From the NCBI GenBank assembly GCA_029549705.1, contig JAKPIR010000119.1, positions 1 to 34,275 on the forward strand: a DNA stretch of 34,275 bases, written 5' to 3'. Numbering within the stretch: position 1 is the stretch's first letter; each line of letters starts with the position of its first letter. This DNA comes from Pseudomonadota bacterium (GTDB lineage Bacteria; Pseudomonadota; Gammaproteobacteria; Burkholderiales; Methylophilaceae). The translations under genes were made by a program, and so were the position numbers. The notes beneath the pieces were generated by a model. The model made no database searches, was not told where the DNA came from, and saw only the letters and a program-made list of their open reading frames with translations. Below, one piece after another: positions 1 to 10,368 of this stretch.

Positions 1-29
1 AGGCTTCCAGAGCATTATTTTTTTCTCGG
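1..29 (+). repeat. Right half of dispersed palindromic terminator-like element (copy 1, truncated by window edge)
   Basis: AGGCTTCCAGAGCAT (1-15) then a T-tract and CTCG; matches the 3' arm and tail of the full copies at 28461-28511 (minus orientation) and 33850-33903. Confidence 0.75.
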
Positions 30-61
30 GGGGGATTAAACAAAAATCAGCTTATTTGAAC

Positions 62-484
62 TTAGTTAAACAGCGTACTTTGTTTATTTTTTTCAGCCGC
101 CAGTGCGGCAATCAGTCTTTCATGGTCAGCATTTTGAATCAAATCATGCGCGTGTTTGACTGCAATTTCAGCGCTCTCAAAATCACCCTCCGCTAGCGCG
201 TGCATGCCTTGCAAAAGGGCTGCATTGCTGGCCTCTAAGCGTTGTGCTTCTTGCTTACTGCGCCGAACTGCGGGAAAGCGCCGTAAAAAATGCAAAAACC
301 GTAAACAATAATGCATGGCCAAAAAGCCCAGCACCATTAATATCAGCAAAAAATTAAAAGAAAACTGTAAGCGGTAAGGCGGGCGCACAATCAGTACGTA
401 GCCTTCATTGTTGCTGGCAAACCACACCACGCATACCAGTAAGGTAAACATCAGTAGCCACCAAAAAATTTTGCGCCTAATCAT
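62..484 (-). CDS. hemY: HemY N-terminal-domain protein, unusually short (140 aa)
   Basis: Two hydrophobic segments and a HemY_N-like region (NNEGYVLIVRPPYRLQFSFNFLLILMVLGF); directly downstream of hemX and hemD; the usual C-terminal TPR region is missing. Confidence 0.75.
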   Translation of the reverse strand: MIRRKIFWWLLMFTLLVCVVWFASNNEGYVLIVRPPYRLQFSFNFLLILMVLGFLAMHYCLRFLHFLRRFPAVRRSKQEAQRLEASNAALLQGMHALAEGDFESAEIAVKHAHDLIQNADHERLIAALAAEKNKQSTLFN

Positions 485-1517
485 GGTCTTCTAGCGTTTG
501 TTTATAACGATTGACCGCGGCGAGGCTCTCATTCAATTGCGGTAATTCTATGTTAATGTCGCTGTTAGAGAGCTCTTTAAGTTTCGCAATAGCTTGTCTG
601 GTTTTTGGGTGTTTGCCGTCGTAATAAAGATTCAGCCAGTCTACCACGGCGGTTAAATCGGCTTTGTATGTGGCTTCGTCGCGCTGTAGCAAGGCGATGC
701 GCGCCGTTAGCAGCCGCAATTTGATGTTTTCACGCAAATAGCGGGCATTATCCGCCGGCAGTAAAGGCGGCTCAGGTTTATCAATGCGCTCAACGGTGAC
801 AAGGTTTTTAATATCGCGCCAAATGGGCAGCACCACTTTTTCAACGGCATTCAGGTCCGTGGGCTGGGGCGCTTCAAGTTCGGCAAGGCTTGCGTTGAGG
901 GTAGGCTGGCGTTCGCTGATTAACGGCAGTATAGCACTTAGCTGGCTTAAGCCCTCCAATTGCAAACTGATATTGCTCACGTCCACTTGTGGCAATTTTC
1001 GCAGATTTTCAATTTCAAGCGCCAGTGTTTGACGTAATTGTGAAGCGCGCGGCAAGGCGAGCGGCTGCAAACGTTTATCGGCGGCTTCAAGTGCCAAAAG
1101 CGCGGCTTTAATATTGCCTGCCAGTTGTAATTGTTGGTTGGCCATCGTGAGCAACTGTTCCACTTCGGCCACAGCGGAGGCCTCACGATTTTCTGCCAGT
1201 TGGTTGTAGAGGGTTTGCAACACCTCTTGCTGATCACGCGATTCAGCGATTTTTTCCTCCAGCAAAACCGTGCGGGCATTGGCTTGAGTACTGCGCTCTT
1301 CGGCCTGTTTGGCTAATGCCAGACTTTGCTGGTTAAGTGCTTGGTAATCTTCTAGTCGCTGGCTTAAAGTCTTTTCTACGGCACTGAATTTTTGTTGCGT
1401 GGCAATCCACTGCCAGCCGAGCGTCAGCAAGGCGATAATGACCAAAATGAGCGCAGTGTTGGATAACAACGACGGCCGACGTCTATCTGCTAGATTGTCT
1501 TGATGTTCATTTACCAT
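477..1517 (-). CDS. hemX: HemX-like membrane protein (uroporphyrinogen-III C-methyltransferase-related)
   Basis: N-terminal TM then coiled coil; typical HemX C-terminal region (VLPIWRDIKNLVTVERIDKPEPPLLPADNARYLRENIKLRLLTARIALLQRDEATYKADL); between hemD and hemY. Confidence 0.88.
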   Translation of the reverse strand: MVNEHQDNLADRRRPSLLSNTALILVIIALLTLGWQWIATQQKFSAVEKTLSQRLEDYQALNQQSLALAKQAEERSTQANARTVLLEEKIAESRDQQEVLQTLYNQLAENREASAVAEVEQLLTMANQQLQLAGNIKAALLALEAADKRLQPLALPRASQLRQTLALEIENLRKLPQVDVSNISLQLEGLSQLSAILPLISERQPTLNASLAELEAPQPTDLNAVEKVVLPIWRDIKNLVTVERIDKPEPPLLPADNARYLRENIKLRLLTARIALLQRDEATYKADLTAVVDWLNLYYDGKHPKTRQAIAKLKELSNSDINIELPQLNESLAAVNRYKQTLEDHD

Positions 1518-2283
1518 GAGGTTTCACCAACTGCACCAATTGTTGAATAATCGCATCGTCCCCTGGCGCATTTGCAACCAGCACTTTTAAACCAAATTGT
1601 AGCGGCAACTCGGCTATTCTAGCGTGATTCACACAAAGGGTCACGTGACGTAGCCACTCTGATTTGCCAGCTAAATCAAGCAGGTTGCGCATTGCTTCAC
1701 TGCTGGTGACCACCATGGCATCTAGCTTTTGGTGTTGCCATAAGTGATGGAGCAAATCGGCATTGCTTTGTGGATTAACCCGACGGTAGCTTTCAGCAAA
1801 AATAACATGGCCACCACGTGCTTTAAGGGTATCTGCCAACAGTTCTCGTCCACCAACACCTCTAAAAATAAGCACGGTTTGGTTAGCCACATCATGCATT
1901 TCACCAAGAGCGAGCAAAGTTTCACTATCAAAACGCGTATGCGGCGTCAGTACCTGATGTACACCAAAGCGTGCCAGCTCTTTGGCCGTTTGATGGCCAA
2001 TGGCCGCAAACTTAACACCTTCTGGCACATTGCCATATTTGGCGAGTACGCGGTGCATGGCGCTATCTACCGCGTTGGTACTAATAAAAATTGCCCAGTC
2101 AGCATGTTCAAGCGCTGTAATGGCCTGATCAAAAGCGCGATAATCATCCAAAGGCGAAATGGCAAGCAATGGAAAAGCGGTTGCAAACCCGCCATGGTGT
2201 CGTATCGCTTCACAGAGGCTCTCAGCTTGACCAAGCGGTCTGGTAACCACCACATGTAAGCCAGCTAATGCCAGAGTTGTCAT
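1507..2283 (-). CDS. hemD: Uroporphyrinogen-III synthase
   Basis: HemD-like sequence (VVVTRPLGQAESLCEAIRHHGG..., ...FAAIGHQTAKELARFGV...) directly after hemC. Confidence 0.9.
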   Translation of the reverse strand: MTTLALAGLHVVVTRPLGQAESLCEAIRHHGGFATAFPLLAISPLDDYRAFDQAITALEHADWAIFISTNAVDSAMHRVLAKYGNVPEGVKFAAIGHQTAKELARFGVHQVLTPHTRFDSETLLALGEMHDVANQTVLIFRGVGGRELLADTLKARGGHVIFAESYRRVNPQSNADLLHHLWQHQKLDAMVVTSSEAMRNLLDLAGKSEWLRHVTLCVNHARIAELPLQFGLKVLVANAPGDDAIIQQLVQLVKPHGK

Positions 2284-2304
2284 TTTTATAGAAAATAGAT
2301 TTGG

Positions 2305-3255
2305 TTACTTGTGGCCATCTAATGCGGCTAGAATTTCACCCGCGCCACTGGCTAACAGCTGATTCGCTAATTGCTGGCCTAACGCCTCAGCCTGACTTCG
2401 ATGACCCGCTGCTTTTTCAATCAACATTTGTTTGCCATCCACACTGGCTACAAAGCCCGTGATTTCAATTGTATCTGCATGACAAGTGGCATAAGCACCA
2501 AGCGGAACAGTACAACTGCCTGCCAAAGCGCGGCTCATCGCACGTTCTGCTTTAACACATACTTCTGTATCCGCATGATTGAGTGGTGCAAGGATAGCTA
2601 ATAAATCCATTCTGGCCGCGTTAATTTCAATGCCCAAAGCTCCTTGACCAACCGCAGGAATGCTGAGTTCAGGTGGAATCACACTACGAATGCGTGCCTG
2701 TAAGCCCAAACGAATAAGCCCGGCGGCAGCTAAAATAATGGCCGCATATTGGCCTTCATCGAGCTTACGCAAACGCGTTTGCAAATTGCCGCGTAGCGAC
2801 TCAATTTTTAAGTCTGGAAAGCGCGCCTGCAGCTGGCTTTGCCTGCGCAAGCTCGAGGTGCCCACGATGCTGCCCGCCGGCAATGCTTCAAGGCTGGAAA
2901 AATCATTTGATACAAACGCATCACGCGGGTCTTCACGCTCACCAGTGGCTGCCATCAAAAAGCCTTCAGGCAGATTCATCGGAACATCTTTCATGCTATG
3001 CACAGCTAAATCTGCACGCCCGTCTGCAAGCGCGGTCTCTAATTCTTTTACAAAAAGACCTTTCCCCCCCACGCGAGCAAGTGGCGTATCTAAAATTTGA
3101 TCGCCCGTTGTGGTCATGCCTAAAATTTCAACAACGGTTTCGGGGTATAGTGCCTGTAAGCGGCTTTGAATATGCAGTGCCTGCCACATGGCAAGCGGAC
3201 TTTCACGTGAGGCAATCACGAGTTTGCCGAGTGGTCGGTTGGTTTTAGTCGTCAT
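2305..3255 (-). CDS. hemC: Porphobilinogen deaminase (hydroxymethylbilane synthase)
   Basis: [74 protein letters not shown]. Confidence 0.98.
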   Translation of the reverse strand: MTTKTNRPLGKLVIASRESPLAMWQALHIQSRLQALYPETVVEILGMTTTGDQILDTPLARVGGKGLFVKELETALADGRADLAVHSMKDVPMNLPEGFLMAATGEREDPRDAFVSNDFSSLEALPAGSIVGTSSLRRQSQLQARFPDLKIESLRGNLQTRLRKLDEGQYAAIILAAAGLIRLGLQARIRSVIPPELSIPAVGQGALGIEINAARMDLLAILAPLNHADTEVCVKAERAMSRALAGSCTVPLGAYATCHADTIEITGFVASVDGKQMLIEKAAGHRSQAEALGQQLANQLLASGAGEILAALDGHK

Positions 3256-3308
3256 GAAGAAAAGTTTTTATTAGCGATAATGCGGCATTTTAGCACAACC
3301 CTCAGTCG

Positions 3309-4067
3309 TCAATTGGTACGAATAAGGTGTTGTTGGCGACGGCTTACCGTTACCGTATCTGGAATGTTTTTGAGTAGCGCAACCCATTGTTTTTCGCTAC
3401 TGAGAAGGCCCTCTGCATCGTGGCTTACATGGCGTTTTTCATAGCCTAAAATAAAAGCCTGAGCGACCAAGCAATTTCGATGTAATCGAATAAAAATTTT
3501 ACCGAACTCTTGTTCCAGATGATTGAGGGACTCTTCAAGCAAGTATTCTTTTTCGGCAGTTCTGACGGTGATGTATTTTAATTCAGCACGAAAATAAATA
3601 ACTTCAGTCACAGGAATAAGTAAAATACGCCCGCGTTCGCTGATGCTTAAATGGGTTCTTTGCGGGCTTAGAGGCGCCAATGCCTCAAGCTGTTGAGGCA
3701 TTAATGCCCGTGCTTTTTGAATGGCGCTTTGCAGGCGCTCAAGGCGTATGGGTTTTAGCAAATAATCGACCGCATTGAGGTCGAAAGCCTGCAAAGCATA
3801 AGCATCATAAGCGGTTGTAAAAATGACTGCTGGCGGCTTGGCCAGTTTTTGAAGATGCTGTGCGGTTTCGATGCCATCCATGATGGGCATCCGAATATCT
3901 AATAGCACAATATCGGGTAAATTTTCATTGGCAAAATTCAGTGCTTCCTGACCATTTTTAGCGTCTGCGACAATATTGATTTCATGGATGTCACTAAGCA
4001 GTTCCCGCAGGCGCTTTCGGGCTGGTGCTTCATCATCGACTATTAACAGTTTTATCATCGCAGTCAT
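3309..4067 (-). CDS. algR: LytTR-family response regulator (AlgR-like)
   Basis: REC domain (LLIVDDEAPARKRL, VLLDIRMPIMDG, TTAYDAYALQAFDLNAVDYLLKPI) plus C-terminal LytTR domain; next to a LytS-type kinase, hemC and argH, the same neighbourhood as Pseudomonas algZ/algR. Confidence 0.85.
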   Translation of the reverse strand: MTAMIKLLIVDDEAPARKRLRELLSDIHEINIVADAKNGQEALNFANENLPDIVLLDIRMPIMDGIETAQHLQKLAKPPAVIFTTAYDAYALQAFDLNAVDYLLKPIRLERLQSAIQKARALMPQQLEALAPLSPQRTHLSISERGRILLIPVTEVIYFRAELKYITVRTAEKEYLLEESLNHLEQEFGKIFIRLHRNCLVAQAFILGYEKRHVSHDAEGLLSSEKQWVALLKNIPDTVTVSRRQQHLIRTN

Positions 4068-5056
4068 ACCTCTTTGTACGGCAATGTAATATGTACATGA
4101 TATTCTCCATTGGATTGCGCACTCTTCAATGAGGCTTCCAAGTCAAAATGCAACGTCAGACGCTCTTTAATGTTTTTTAATGCCATTTTATTGCCAATGT
4201 GGCGCAAGCTGGTTTCATTATAGGGGTTGCTCAATACTAAATGAATCTCTTTGCGGCTTGTGTAAATTTGAATGGTGATAGTGCCACCTTTTTCTAGCGG
4301 TTCTATGCCATGGTAAACCGCATTCTCTATCAGCGGCTGCAATATTAAAGGTGGAATCATGGCATCTGGCGGCATATTGTCAATTTTCCATTGCACATTA
4401 AGGCGCTCATCAAGACGCAATTTTTCCAGTGCTAAATATTGTCGGCATAGGGCTATTTCTTGGCCCAATGGCACGAGGTCGCGGTTATCTGCCATTAACA
4501 CGCGAAACAAATCGGCCATATCTTCCAGTGCAGTTTCAGCTTGTTTGGGCTGCGTACGAATCAGCGACAACACCGCGTTGATACAATTAAATAAAAAATG
4601 CGGTCTGATGCGCGCTTGCAAGGCTTGTAATCTTGCCTCTATGACCGCGGGTGAATAAGCATGCTGATGCAGATAAAAATAGTAAAGACAAATTGCTGTG
4701 ATGATAGAAGCAAAAAACAGCAACCTTAGCCGAGAGGGTAAGTTAGTATAAATCAGCAGATGTGAAATCAAATCATAAAAGCCGCTACACACAAGTAAAA
4801 CGATGAGAAAAATGCCTAACATGCCTTGCCAATAGCGCAATTTGGCGAGTAACGAATAGCTACCATACAGAATTAAAAGGCAAAGTAGCAATAATGGCTG
4901 TGCGACGGATGAAATCGTCGTGATAACGACGTAAAAACCTTGAAAATGGTCGCTTTGAACGATTGCTGTCAGTGTTATTACCGCATTGACGATGATGAGT
5001 ATCCGTAAATTAACGCCTAAATTGTGTAAATTTGGCAGACGGCTGGATTTTCTCAT
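4064..5056 (-). CDS. LytS/FimS(AlgZ)-type sensor histidine kinase
   Basis: Multiple TM helices, His_kinase motif (LQARIRPHFLFNCINAVLSLIRTQP) and ATPase motifs (PPLILQPLIENAVYHGIEPL); overlaps the response regulator start by 4 nt. Confidence 0.87.
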   Translation of the reverse strand: MRKSSRLPNLHNLGVNLRILIIVNAVITLTAIVQSDHFQGFYVVITTISSVAQPLLLLCLLILYGSYSLLAKLRYWQGMLGIFLIVLLVCSGFYDLISHLLIYTNLPSRLRLLFFASIITAICLYYFYLHQHAYSPAVIEARLQALQARIRPHFLFNCINAVLSLIRTQPKQAETALEDMADLFRVLMADNRDLVPLGQEIALCRQYLALEKLRLDERLNVQWKIDNMPPDAMIPPLILQPLIENAVYHGIEPLEKGGTITIQIYTSRKEIHLVLSNPYNETSLRHIGNKMALKNIKERLTLHFDLEASLKSAQSNGEYHVHITLPYKEV

Positions 5057-5208
5057 AGCACAGAATATAAGCTGTATTGACGGTTCTTAATTCTAAGATG
5101 GGCGTGTAATTTTTTATTGGCGCTTTTTTTTAAACCTGCCAAACACATCGCCGAAATTGAATGGCAAATTTGCGATTTTAATAAGAGTGGCATCGAAGCT
5201 TTTACGTT

Positions 5209-6687
5209 TTGCATTATACTTATCATAATAGATTAATTCTAAACGAGAAAGTTAAAGTGACACAAAAGTTAAGCGCATTGAATAAAAAAGATACAAGCTG
5301 GTCGGGTCGTTTTAATGAGCCTGTGGCTGAATTGGTAAAAAAATACACAGCCTCCGTGGGCTTTGACTATCGACTGGCCATCTATGATATTCAGGGGTCG
5401 ATTGCCCATGCCCAAATGTTAAGTGAGCAGTGCATCATTTCACATGAAGATTGCACGGCAATTGAAGCAGGTTTGTTAGACATCAAAGAAGAAATCAATG
5501 CCGGTAAATTTGACTGGCAACTGAATTTAGAAGATGTGCATCTTAATATAGAAAAACGCCTGACGGATAAAATAGGCGACGCGGGTAAGCGCTTACACAC
5601 AGGCAGAAGCAGAAATGACCAAGTGGCAACCGATGTGCGTCTGTGGCTGCGGGATGTGACTTTGCAAGTCATCGAAGGCTTATCGCGCTTACAAGCAAGT
5701 TTATTAGATTTGGCAGAAGCGCACTTTGACACAGTCATGCCCGGGTTTACGCATTTGCAGGTAGCCCAGCCAATTACGTTCGGGCATCATCTAATGGCCT
5801 ATGTTGAAATGCTTAAACGTGATGTTGCACGTTTTCAGGACTGTTATAAGCGCATCAATCGTTTGCCTTTGGGCGCGGCAGCTTTGGCAGGGACAAGCTA
5901 TCCTATCAATCGAGAGCGTGTAGCAGAAAAATTGGGTTTTGATGGTGTTTGTGAAAACTCACTCGACGCAGTTTCCGACCGTGATTTTGCCATTGAATTT
6001 ACATTTGCCTCTTCAATGGTCATGATGCATTTATCTCGGTTCTCAGAAGAGCTAATATTATGGAGTTCGCCACGTTTTGCGTTTATCGACATTGCGGACA
6101 GGTTTTGCACGGGTTCATCAATCATGCCGCAAAAGAAGAACCCCGATGTGCCAGAGCTGGTTCGCGGTAAAACAGGCCGTGTTTACGGCCACTTAACCGC
6201 CTTGCTGACCTTGATGAAAGCCCAGCCCTTGGCCTACAACAAAGATAATCAAGAAGACAAAGAGCCTTTATTTGATACAGCAGATACTTTGTTAGTCACA
6301 CTTGAAATTTATGCTGACATGCTACGCCTTCCGGTGATTGAGAATGGTGTAGTTATCAAAGCTGGCTTTACGGTAAACAAAGAAAATATGCGCCAAGCTG
6401 CAAGCGAGGGCTTTGCAACAGCCACTGATTTAGCGGATTATCTCACCAAAAAAGGAATGCCTTTTAGAGATGCGCATGAAGCTGTTGCCTTGGCTGTGCG
6501 CTATGCGGTTGATCAGCGTTTGGAATTAAGCAACTTACCATTGGCAACCTTACAGCAGTTTGCACCAGAAATTGCTGAAGATGTCTTTTCGGTTTTGACG
6601 CTCGAAGGCTCACTGAATAGCCGCAATCATATTGGCGGCACCGCACCTTCCCAAGTGAAGGCGGCCATCGCTCGCGCAAGGAAGTAG
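5209..6687 (+). CDS. argH: Argininosuccinate lyase (likely true start GTG at 5257)
   Basis: [52 protein letters not shown]. The ORF-track start is TTG at 5209; in-frame GTG at 5257 gives [19 protein letters not shown]. Confidence 0.98.
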   Translation: MHYTYHNRLILNEKVKVTQKLSALNKKDTSWSGRFNEPVAELVKKYTASVGFDYRLAIYDIQGSIAHAQMLSEQCIISHEDCTAIEAGLLDIKEEINAGKFDWQLNLEDVHLNIEKRLTDKIGDAGKRLHTGRSRNDQVATDVRLWLRDVTLQVIEGLSRLQASLLDLAEAHFDTVMPGFTHLQVAQPITFGHHLMAYVEMLKRDVARFQDCYKRINRLPLGAAALAGTSYPINRERVAEKLGFDGVCENSLDAVSDRDFAIEFTFASSMVMMHLSRFSEELILWSSPRFAFIDIADRFCTGSSIMPQKKNPDVPELVRGKTGRVYGHLTALLTLMKAQPLAYNKDNQEDKEPLFDTADTLLVTLEIYADMLRLPVIENGVVIKAGFTVNKENMRQAASEGFATATDLADYLTKKGMPFRDAHEAVALAVRYAVDQRLELSNLPLATLQQFAPEIAEDVFSVLTLEGSLNSRNHIGGTAPSQVKAAIARARK

Positions 6688-6809
6688 ATCAAGCCCAAAC
6701 GGGTCATTGATAGTTTCATTGTAAACAATACAATTAATCACATTATAAATATAGTCTTTGCTTGAGCTTTTGTTCTCGAGCAAAAAGTTAAAGTGATTAA
6801 GCTGGTTTA

Positions 6810-8276
6810 ATGAAACTCAATACCCATTTACTTCGTATCAATATTATTATTTTTTTAGCTAGCCTAGTATTTTCAATCTATGCTTCCGCTGAAGAATTTT
6901 TGTATGAAGATGGCTACTCAAACACCACAGAATATACCCCTGAAAGTACTTCTACACCTTGGTCATTGTTAGCGGGTGAGAGTTTAAGCGACCTTGCACG
7001 ACTACTTTACCCAAACAGTAAACAGATGCAACAGAGATTTATTGCAAAGTCTCTAGAATTAAGTCGTCACATTCAGCCAGATTTAAATCCATCGGAACGC
7101 GCGCATCAGCTGACGGTCATTATTATTCCTAATATTAAATTTTTAGGAACAGGCAGTACGAAATCCAAAGGCAATCGTTCTAATCTAGTTGCTAAGCAGT
7201 CAAAGGATCACTTCAGCCAAGAGACGCTAGTGCCTAACGCAACGCAGCAAAAGGCTTTTGATTATTTACTGATTAGAAATACTTCTTTGAAAGAAGAGTT
7301 GATTAAGCTAAATGCTAAACTACTAACATTATTAGAGTCTTTCGCAAGTTTAAAGATAGAGCTAATGCGCCTATTAGCGCAAGTGGAAATTCAGTCAGCA
7401 CATGTATCTTCTTCAGCTTCTACAGGTGAATCATCGATTGAATCAGCGGCATGGGGTCATCCAGCAAGCCCGGTAATCAATGCTAGTCCTAAAGCCGCCA
7501 AGTACTTACTACAGCCAATTCTGACGGTACTTTTTGTCTTAAGCTTGTTCCTAGCGCTAGCATTTTTTAATCAGCAACAAAAAAATTTCTTAAATCCCCG
7601 CAATGTATATTTAAGAGCAAAGCGCAGTTATGGTAATATCAGAGGTGAGTTATTTAACGACAATAGTTTCTTAAAAACAAAACGATCGCCTACTATTTTT
7701 GCTTCGGATTTTCCACTGGAACCTGTGGCAAAGAGCGAGTATTCCGGCTCAATGATAGTGACGGATTTAAGTGACGTAGGTATACCGCATTTTGAAGATG
7801 ACGCTGCTCAAGCACTTGAGCAAGCAAAAATCTTTTTGGCGATACAACGTGAGGATGAGGCAATAAAATTGCTAAAAGCACAAATTTCAGCTGCGCCTAA
7901 GGCAACCTTACAGCATTGGCTTTTGCTCATGGATATTTATCGTAAAACCAATCAAAAAGCCGAATTTATGCAGTATGCAAAACTACTTCATGAAAATTTC
8001 AATGTTGTCATGCCTAGTTGGGACAGTACGACATTACCCTCAGCGATTAACAGTAGCTTAGAAGCTTTTACACACATTTCAGCAAAAATGACCCAATTGT
8101 GGGCGAATTGTGAGAAAGAAGCACAAAGAATATCCCAAACCAAAAGCTACCTAGACGAGTTACTGCTTGATAATAGAAATAATGAACGGTCTGGGTTCAG
8201 CTTTGAAGTTTTTAAAGAAATAATATTATTGAGAAACATGCTTGATGTAAGAGAGAAATTAGAGTTTGTTGATTAG
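6810..8276 (+). CDS. FimV-like protein (signal peptide, LysM-like N-terminus, single TM, C-terminal FimV/TPR region)
   Basis: N-terminal signal; LLAGESLSDLARLLYPNSKQMQQRFIAKSLELSRHIQ resembles the FimV N-terminal domain; TM (ILTVLFVLSLFLALAFF); C-terminal AQALEQAKIFLAIQREDEAIKLLKAQI...HWLLLMDIYRKTNQ. Confidence 0.65.
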   Translation: MKLNTHLLRINIIIFLASLVFSIYASAEEFLYEDGYSNTTEYTPESTSTPWSLLAGESLSDLARLLYPNSKQMQQRFIAKSLELSRHIQPDLNPSERAHQLTVIIIPNIKFLGTGSTKSKGNRSNLVAKQSKDHFSQETLVPNATQQKAFDYLLIRNTSLKEELIKLNAKLLTLLESFASLKIELMRLLAQVEIQSAHVSSSASTGESSIESAAWGHPASPVINASPKAAKYLLQPILTVLFVLSLFLALAFFNQQQKNFLNPRNVYLRAKRSYGNIRGELFNDNSFLKTKRSPTIFASDFPLEPVAKSEYSGSMIVTDLSDVGIPHFEDDAAQALEQAKIFLAIQREDEAIKLLKAQISAAPKATLQHWLLLMDIYRKTNQKAEFMQYAKLLHENFNVVMPSWDSTTLPSAINSSLEAFTHISAKMTQLWANCEKEAQRISQTKSYLDELLLDNRNNERSGFSFEVFKEIILLRNMLDVREKLEFVD

Positions 8277-8284
8277 GGCGTACC

Positions 8285-8309
8285 AAAAAACGAACGAACT
8301 TTAGTTTGT
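8285..8309 (-). terminator. Probable rho-independent terminator overlapping the hemW stop codon
   Basis: Minus strand ACAAACT-AA-AGTTCGT hairpin (one G-T pair) followed by TCGTTTTTT; between convergent genes. Confidence 0.5.
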
Positions 8310-9536
8310 CATAAATAAAGTAAGTAGTTCATTTAAAAAGCGCTGTCCCAAAAGTGTGGGTTTTATATAGCCGTTTTTTATCTCAAGTAAATTTTTGTTT
8401 TGTGCCTGAGAAATGCTACTTTCTAACGTATTAATGTGTAGGCCTGTCCGCATCTGAAATAGGTTTACCGGAACGCCATCCGTTAAACGCAGCGCATTCA
8501 TCATAAATTCGAATCCTAGTTCGCAATCAGATATATTCCAAACGCTCTCTGTAGCTTTTCCTTGTAGCGCTTGCTCCATGTAAGCTTTTGGATGTTTGGA
8601 GCGAGTTTCTCGCGTAATTTTGTCGTGATAACTTAATTTGCTATGCGCCCCCGCCCCAATGCCTAAATAATCTCCAAACTGCCAGTAATTCAAGTTGTGC
8701 CTTGCTTGTTTACTGGGTTTAGAAAATGCGGAAGTTTCGTAATGTTCGTAACCGTGTTTTGCCAATAAATTTTCTATCTCTATTTGCATTTCAGCGCAGA
8801 TGTCGTCGTCAGGTAACTTGGGAGGCGAGTGGTAGAAAGGCGTGTTGGGTTCTAATGTCAGATGGTAAAAAGATAGATGATCTGCATTGAGTGCAATCGC
8901 TTGTTTGGCATCTTCGAGAGCATGCTGCATAGTTTGATTCGGCAATCCGTACATCACATCAAAATTTACACGCTCAAAGGTAGTGAGTGCTAACTCTGCT
9001 GCTTGAATTGCCTGCTTTTCTGTGTGAATGCGCCCTAAAGCGTTAAGGTGGCTAGCATTAAAACTTTGAATGCCCAATGACAATCGGTTCACACCCGCTT
9101 GTTTGTAACCAATAAAATTGGCTGAATCTACGGTGCCAGGATTGGCTTCAAGCGTAATTTCGGCATCGTATTCCAGCGGTGTGAGTGCACGTACCTGACT
9201 TAATATCTTATCTATAGATGCTGGCTTAAATAAGCTTGGCGTACCCCCGCCAAAAAACACACTTTTAATTTTTCTGCCCCAGACCTTAGGTGTCGCTTGC
9301 TCTAAATCCGCAATCAGTGCATCCACATAAGTACTTTCGGGAATCTCGCCATGCTGATGACGACTTTCATGCGAATTAAAATCACAATACGGGCACTTTT
9401 GAACGCACCAGGGAATATGAATGTACAGTGATAGTGGCGGTGAATCGGTGAGCCCTGAAATGGTTTGCTTACCTACTAGCGGAATGATGCTTTGACGCGT
9501 TTGGTTAAACGAGGTATCCGCTTTGATTTCTATCAA
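8301..9536 (-). CDS. hemW: Radical SAM heme chaperone HemW (oxygen-independent coproporphyrinogen III oxidase-like)
   Basis: SLYIHIPWCVQKCPYCDFNSH, VFFGGGTPSLF, EANPGTVD, NRLSLGIQSF; upstream of rdgB/rph. Confidence 0.96.
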   Translation of the reverse strand: MIEIKADTSFNQTRQSIIPLVGKQTISGLTDSPPLSLYIHIPWCVQKCPYCDFNSHESRHQHGEIPESTYVDALIADLEQATPKVWGRKIKSVFFGGGTPSLFKPASIDKILSQVRALTPLEYDAEITLEANPGTVDSANFIGYKQAGVNRLSLGIQSFNASHLNALGRIHTEKQAIQAAELALTTFERVNFDVMYGLPNQTMQHALEDAKQAIALNADHLSFYHLTLEPNTPFYHSPPKLPDDDICAEMQIEIENLLAKHGYEHYETSAFSKPSKQARHNLNYWQFGDYLGIGAGAHSKLSYHDKITRETRSKHPKAYMEQALQGKATESVWNISDCELGFEFMMNALRLTDGVPVNLFQMRTGLHINTLESSISQAQNKNLLEIKNGYIKPTLLGQRFLNELLTLFMTN

Positions 9537-9551
9537 TTTTTTTATAGTAGG

Positions 9552-9776
9552 TTACCTTTTGTATGGGTTAACTAGCGACTCTACGAGTTGATGCAGTGCT
9601 TCGCGCATTTGCTGTTCTGAGACCTCCATCAGCAATCCATCCTCTAATGCGTCTTGGGCTATTTGCTTAATCTCGTCAAAATTTTCTGTCATCACTTTAA
9701 CTTTTTCGGTGCACGAAACAACACTGCCGTCATCACGGAGCCACTTTGGCCAAATAGAGTGATTGGACTTAGTCAT
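9552..9776 (-). CDS. Small conserved hypothetical protein (74 aa)
   Basis: ORF overlaps the rdgB end by 8 nt and runs into hemW; in-frame position inside the operon supports translation. Confidence 0.65.
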   Translation of the reverse strand: MTKSNHSIWPKWLRDDGSVVSCTEKVKVMTENFDEIKQIAQDALEDGLLMEVSEQQMREALHQLVESLVNPYKR

Positions 9777-10368
9777 GACTTAGCCTCTCAAGCTTTTGTA
9801 ATAATTTTGCCATGGCGTGACCGCGGTGGCTGATACGGCTTTTGATTTCTAGTGGTAGTTCGGCAACCGTTTTACCTGTTTTTGCGTCCAAAAATAGCGG
9901 ATCATAACCAAAGCCATCTGTGCCTCGATATTCATAGAGAATTTCACCATACCATTGACCTTCAGCAATAATAGGTTCAGGGTCATGCTCATGACGCACT
10001 AATACCATAACACAGTAAAAGTGCGCATGCCGATTGCTCTCAGTGCCCAGCACTTTGAGCAGTTTTTGGTTATTACGTTCGTCCGATTTTGGCTCCCCTG
10101 CATATCTAGCTGAAATCACACCAGGTGCCCCTAGTAGCGCATTAACACATAAACCTGAGTCATCAGCCAATGCGGGTAAGCCTGTATGTTTACTGGCATG
10201 ACGTGCTTTGGTAAGCGCATTTTCTATAAACGTGCAGAATGGCTCTTCACACTCCGGCACGTTTAGCGCTGACTGCGGAATAATTTCTATTTCAAGCCCA
10301 CCAAGAATATGCTGAATTTCTCGTAGCTTGCCAAGATTCCCCGTTGCGATAACCAGCTTTTTAAACAC
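9769..10368 (-). CDS. rdgB: dITP/XTP pyrophosphatase
   Basis: [65 protein letters not shown]. Confidence 0.96.
   Translation of the reverse strand: MFKKLVIATGNLGKLREIQHILGGLEIEIIPQSALNVPECEEPFCTFIENALTKARHASKHTGLPALADDSGLCVNALLGAPGVISARYAGEPKSDERNNQKLLKVLGTESNRHAHFYCVMVLVRHEHDPEPIIAEGQWYGEILYEYRGTDGFGYDPLFLDAKTGKTVAELPLEIKSRISHRGHAMAKLLQKLERLSHD

Noticed and set aside
784-1032. Plus-strand ORFs inside hemX/hemD/hemC (e.g. 784-1032, 1744-2259, 2660-3100)
   Set aside because: Antisense to confidently assigned genes, composition-driven, no domain signature.
6761-6790. CTTTTG-TTCTCGAG-CAAAAAG hairpin upstream of the FimV-like gene, sharing TTCTCGAG with the palindrome tail
   Set aside because: Short imperfect stem, lacks the GCTCTG/AGGCTT arms; not a member of the repeat family.
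8507-8516. ATTCGAATCC resembling a tRNA T-loop
   Set aside because: Inside the hemW coding sequence; no acceptor stem, anticodon arm or other tRNA features around it.
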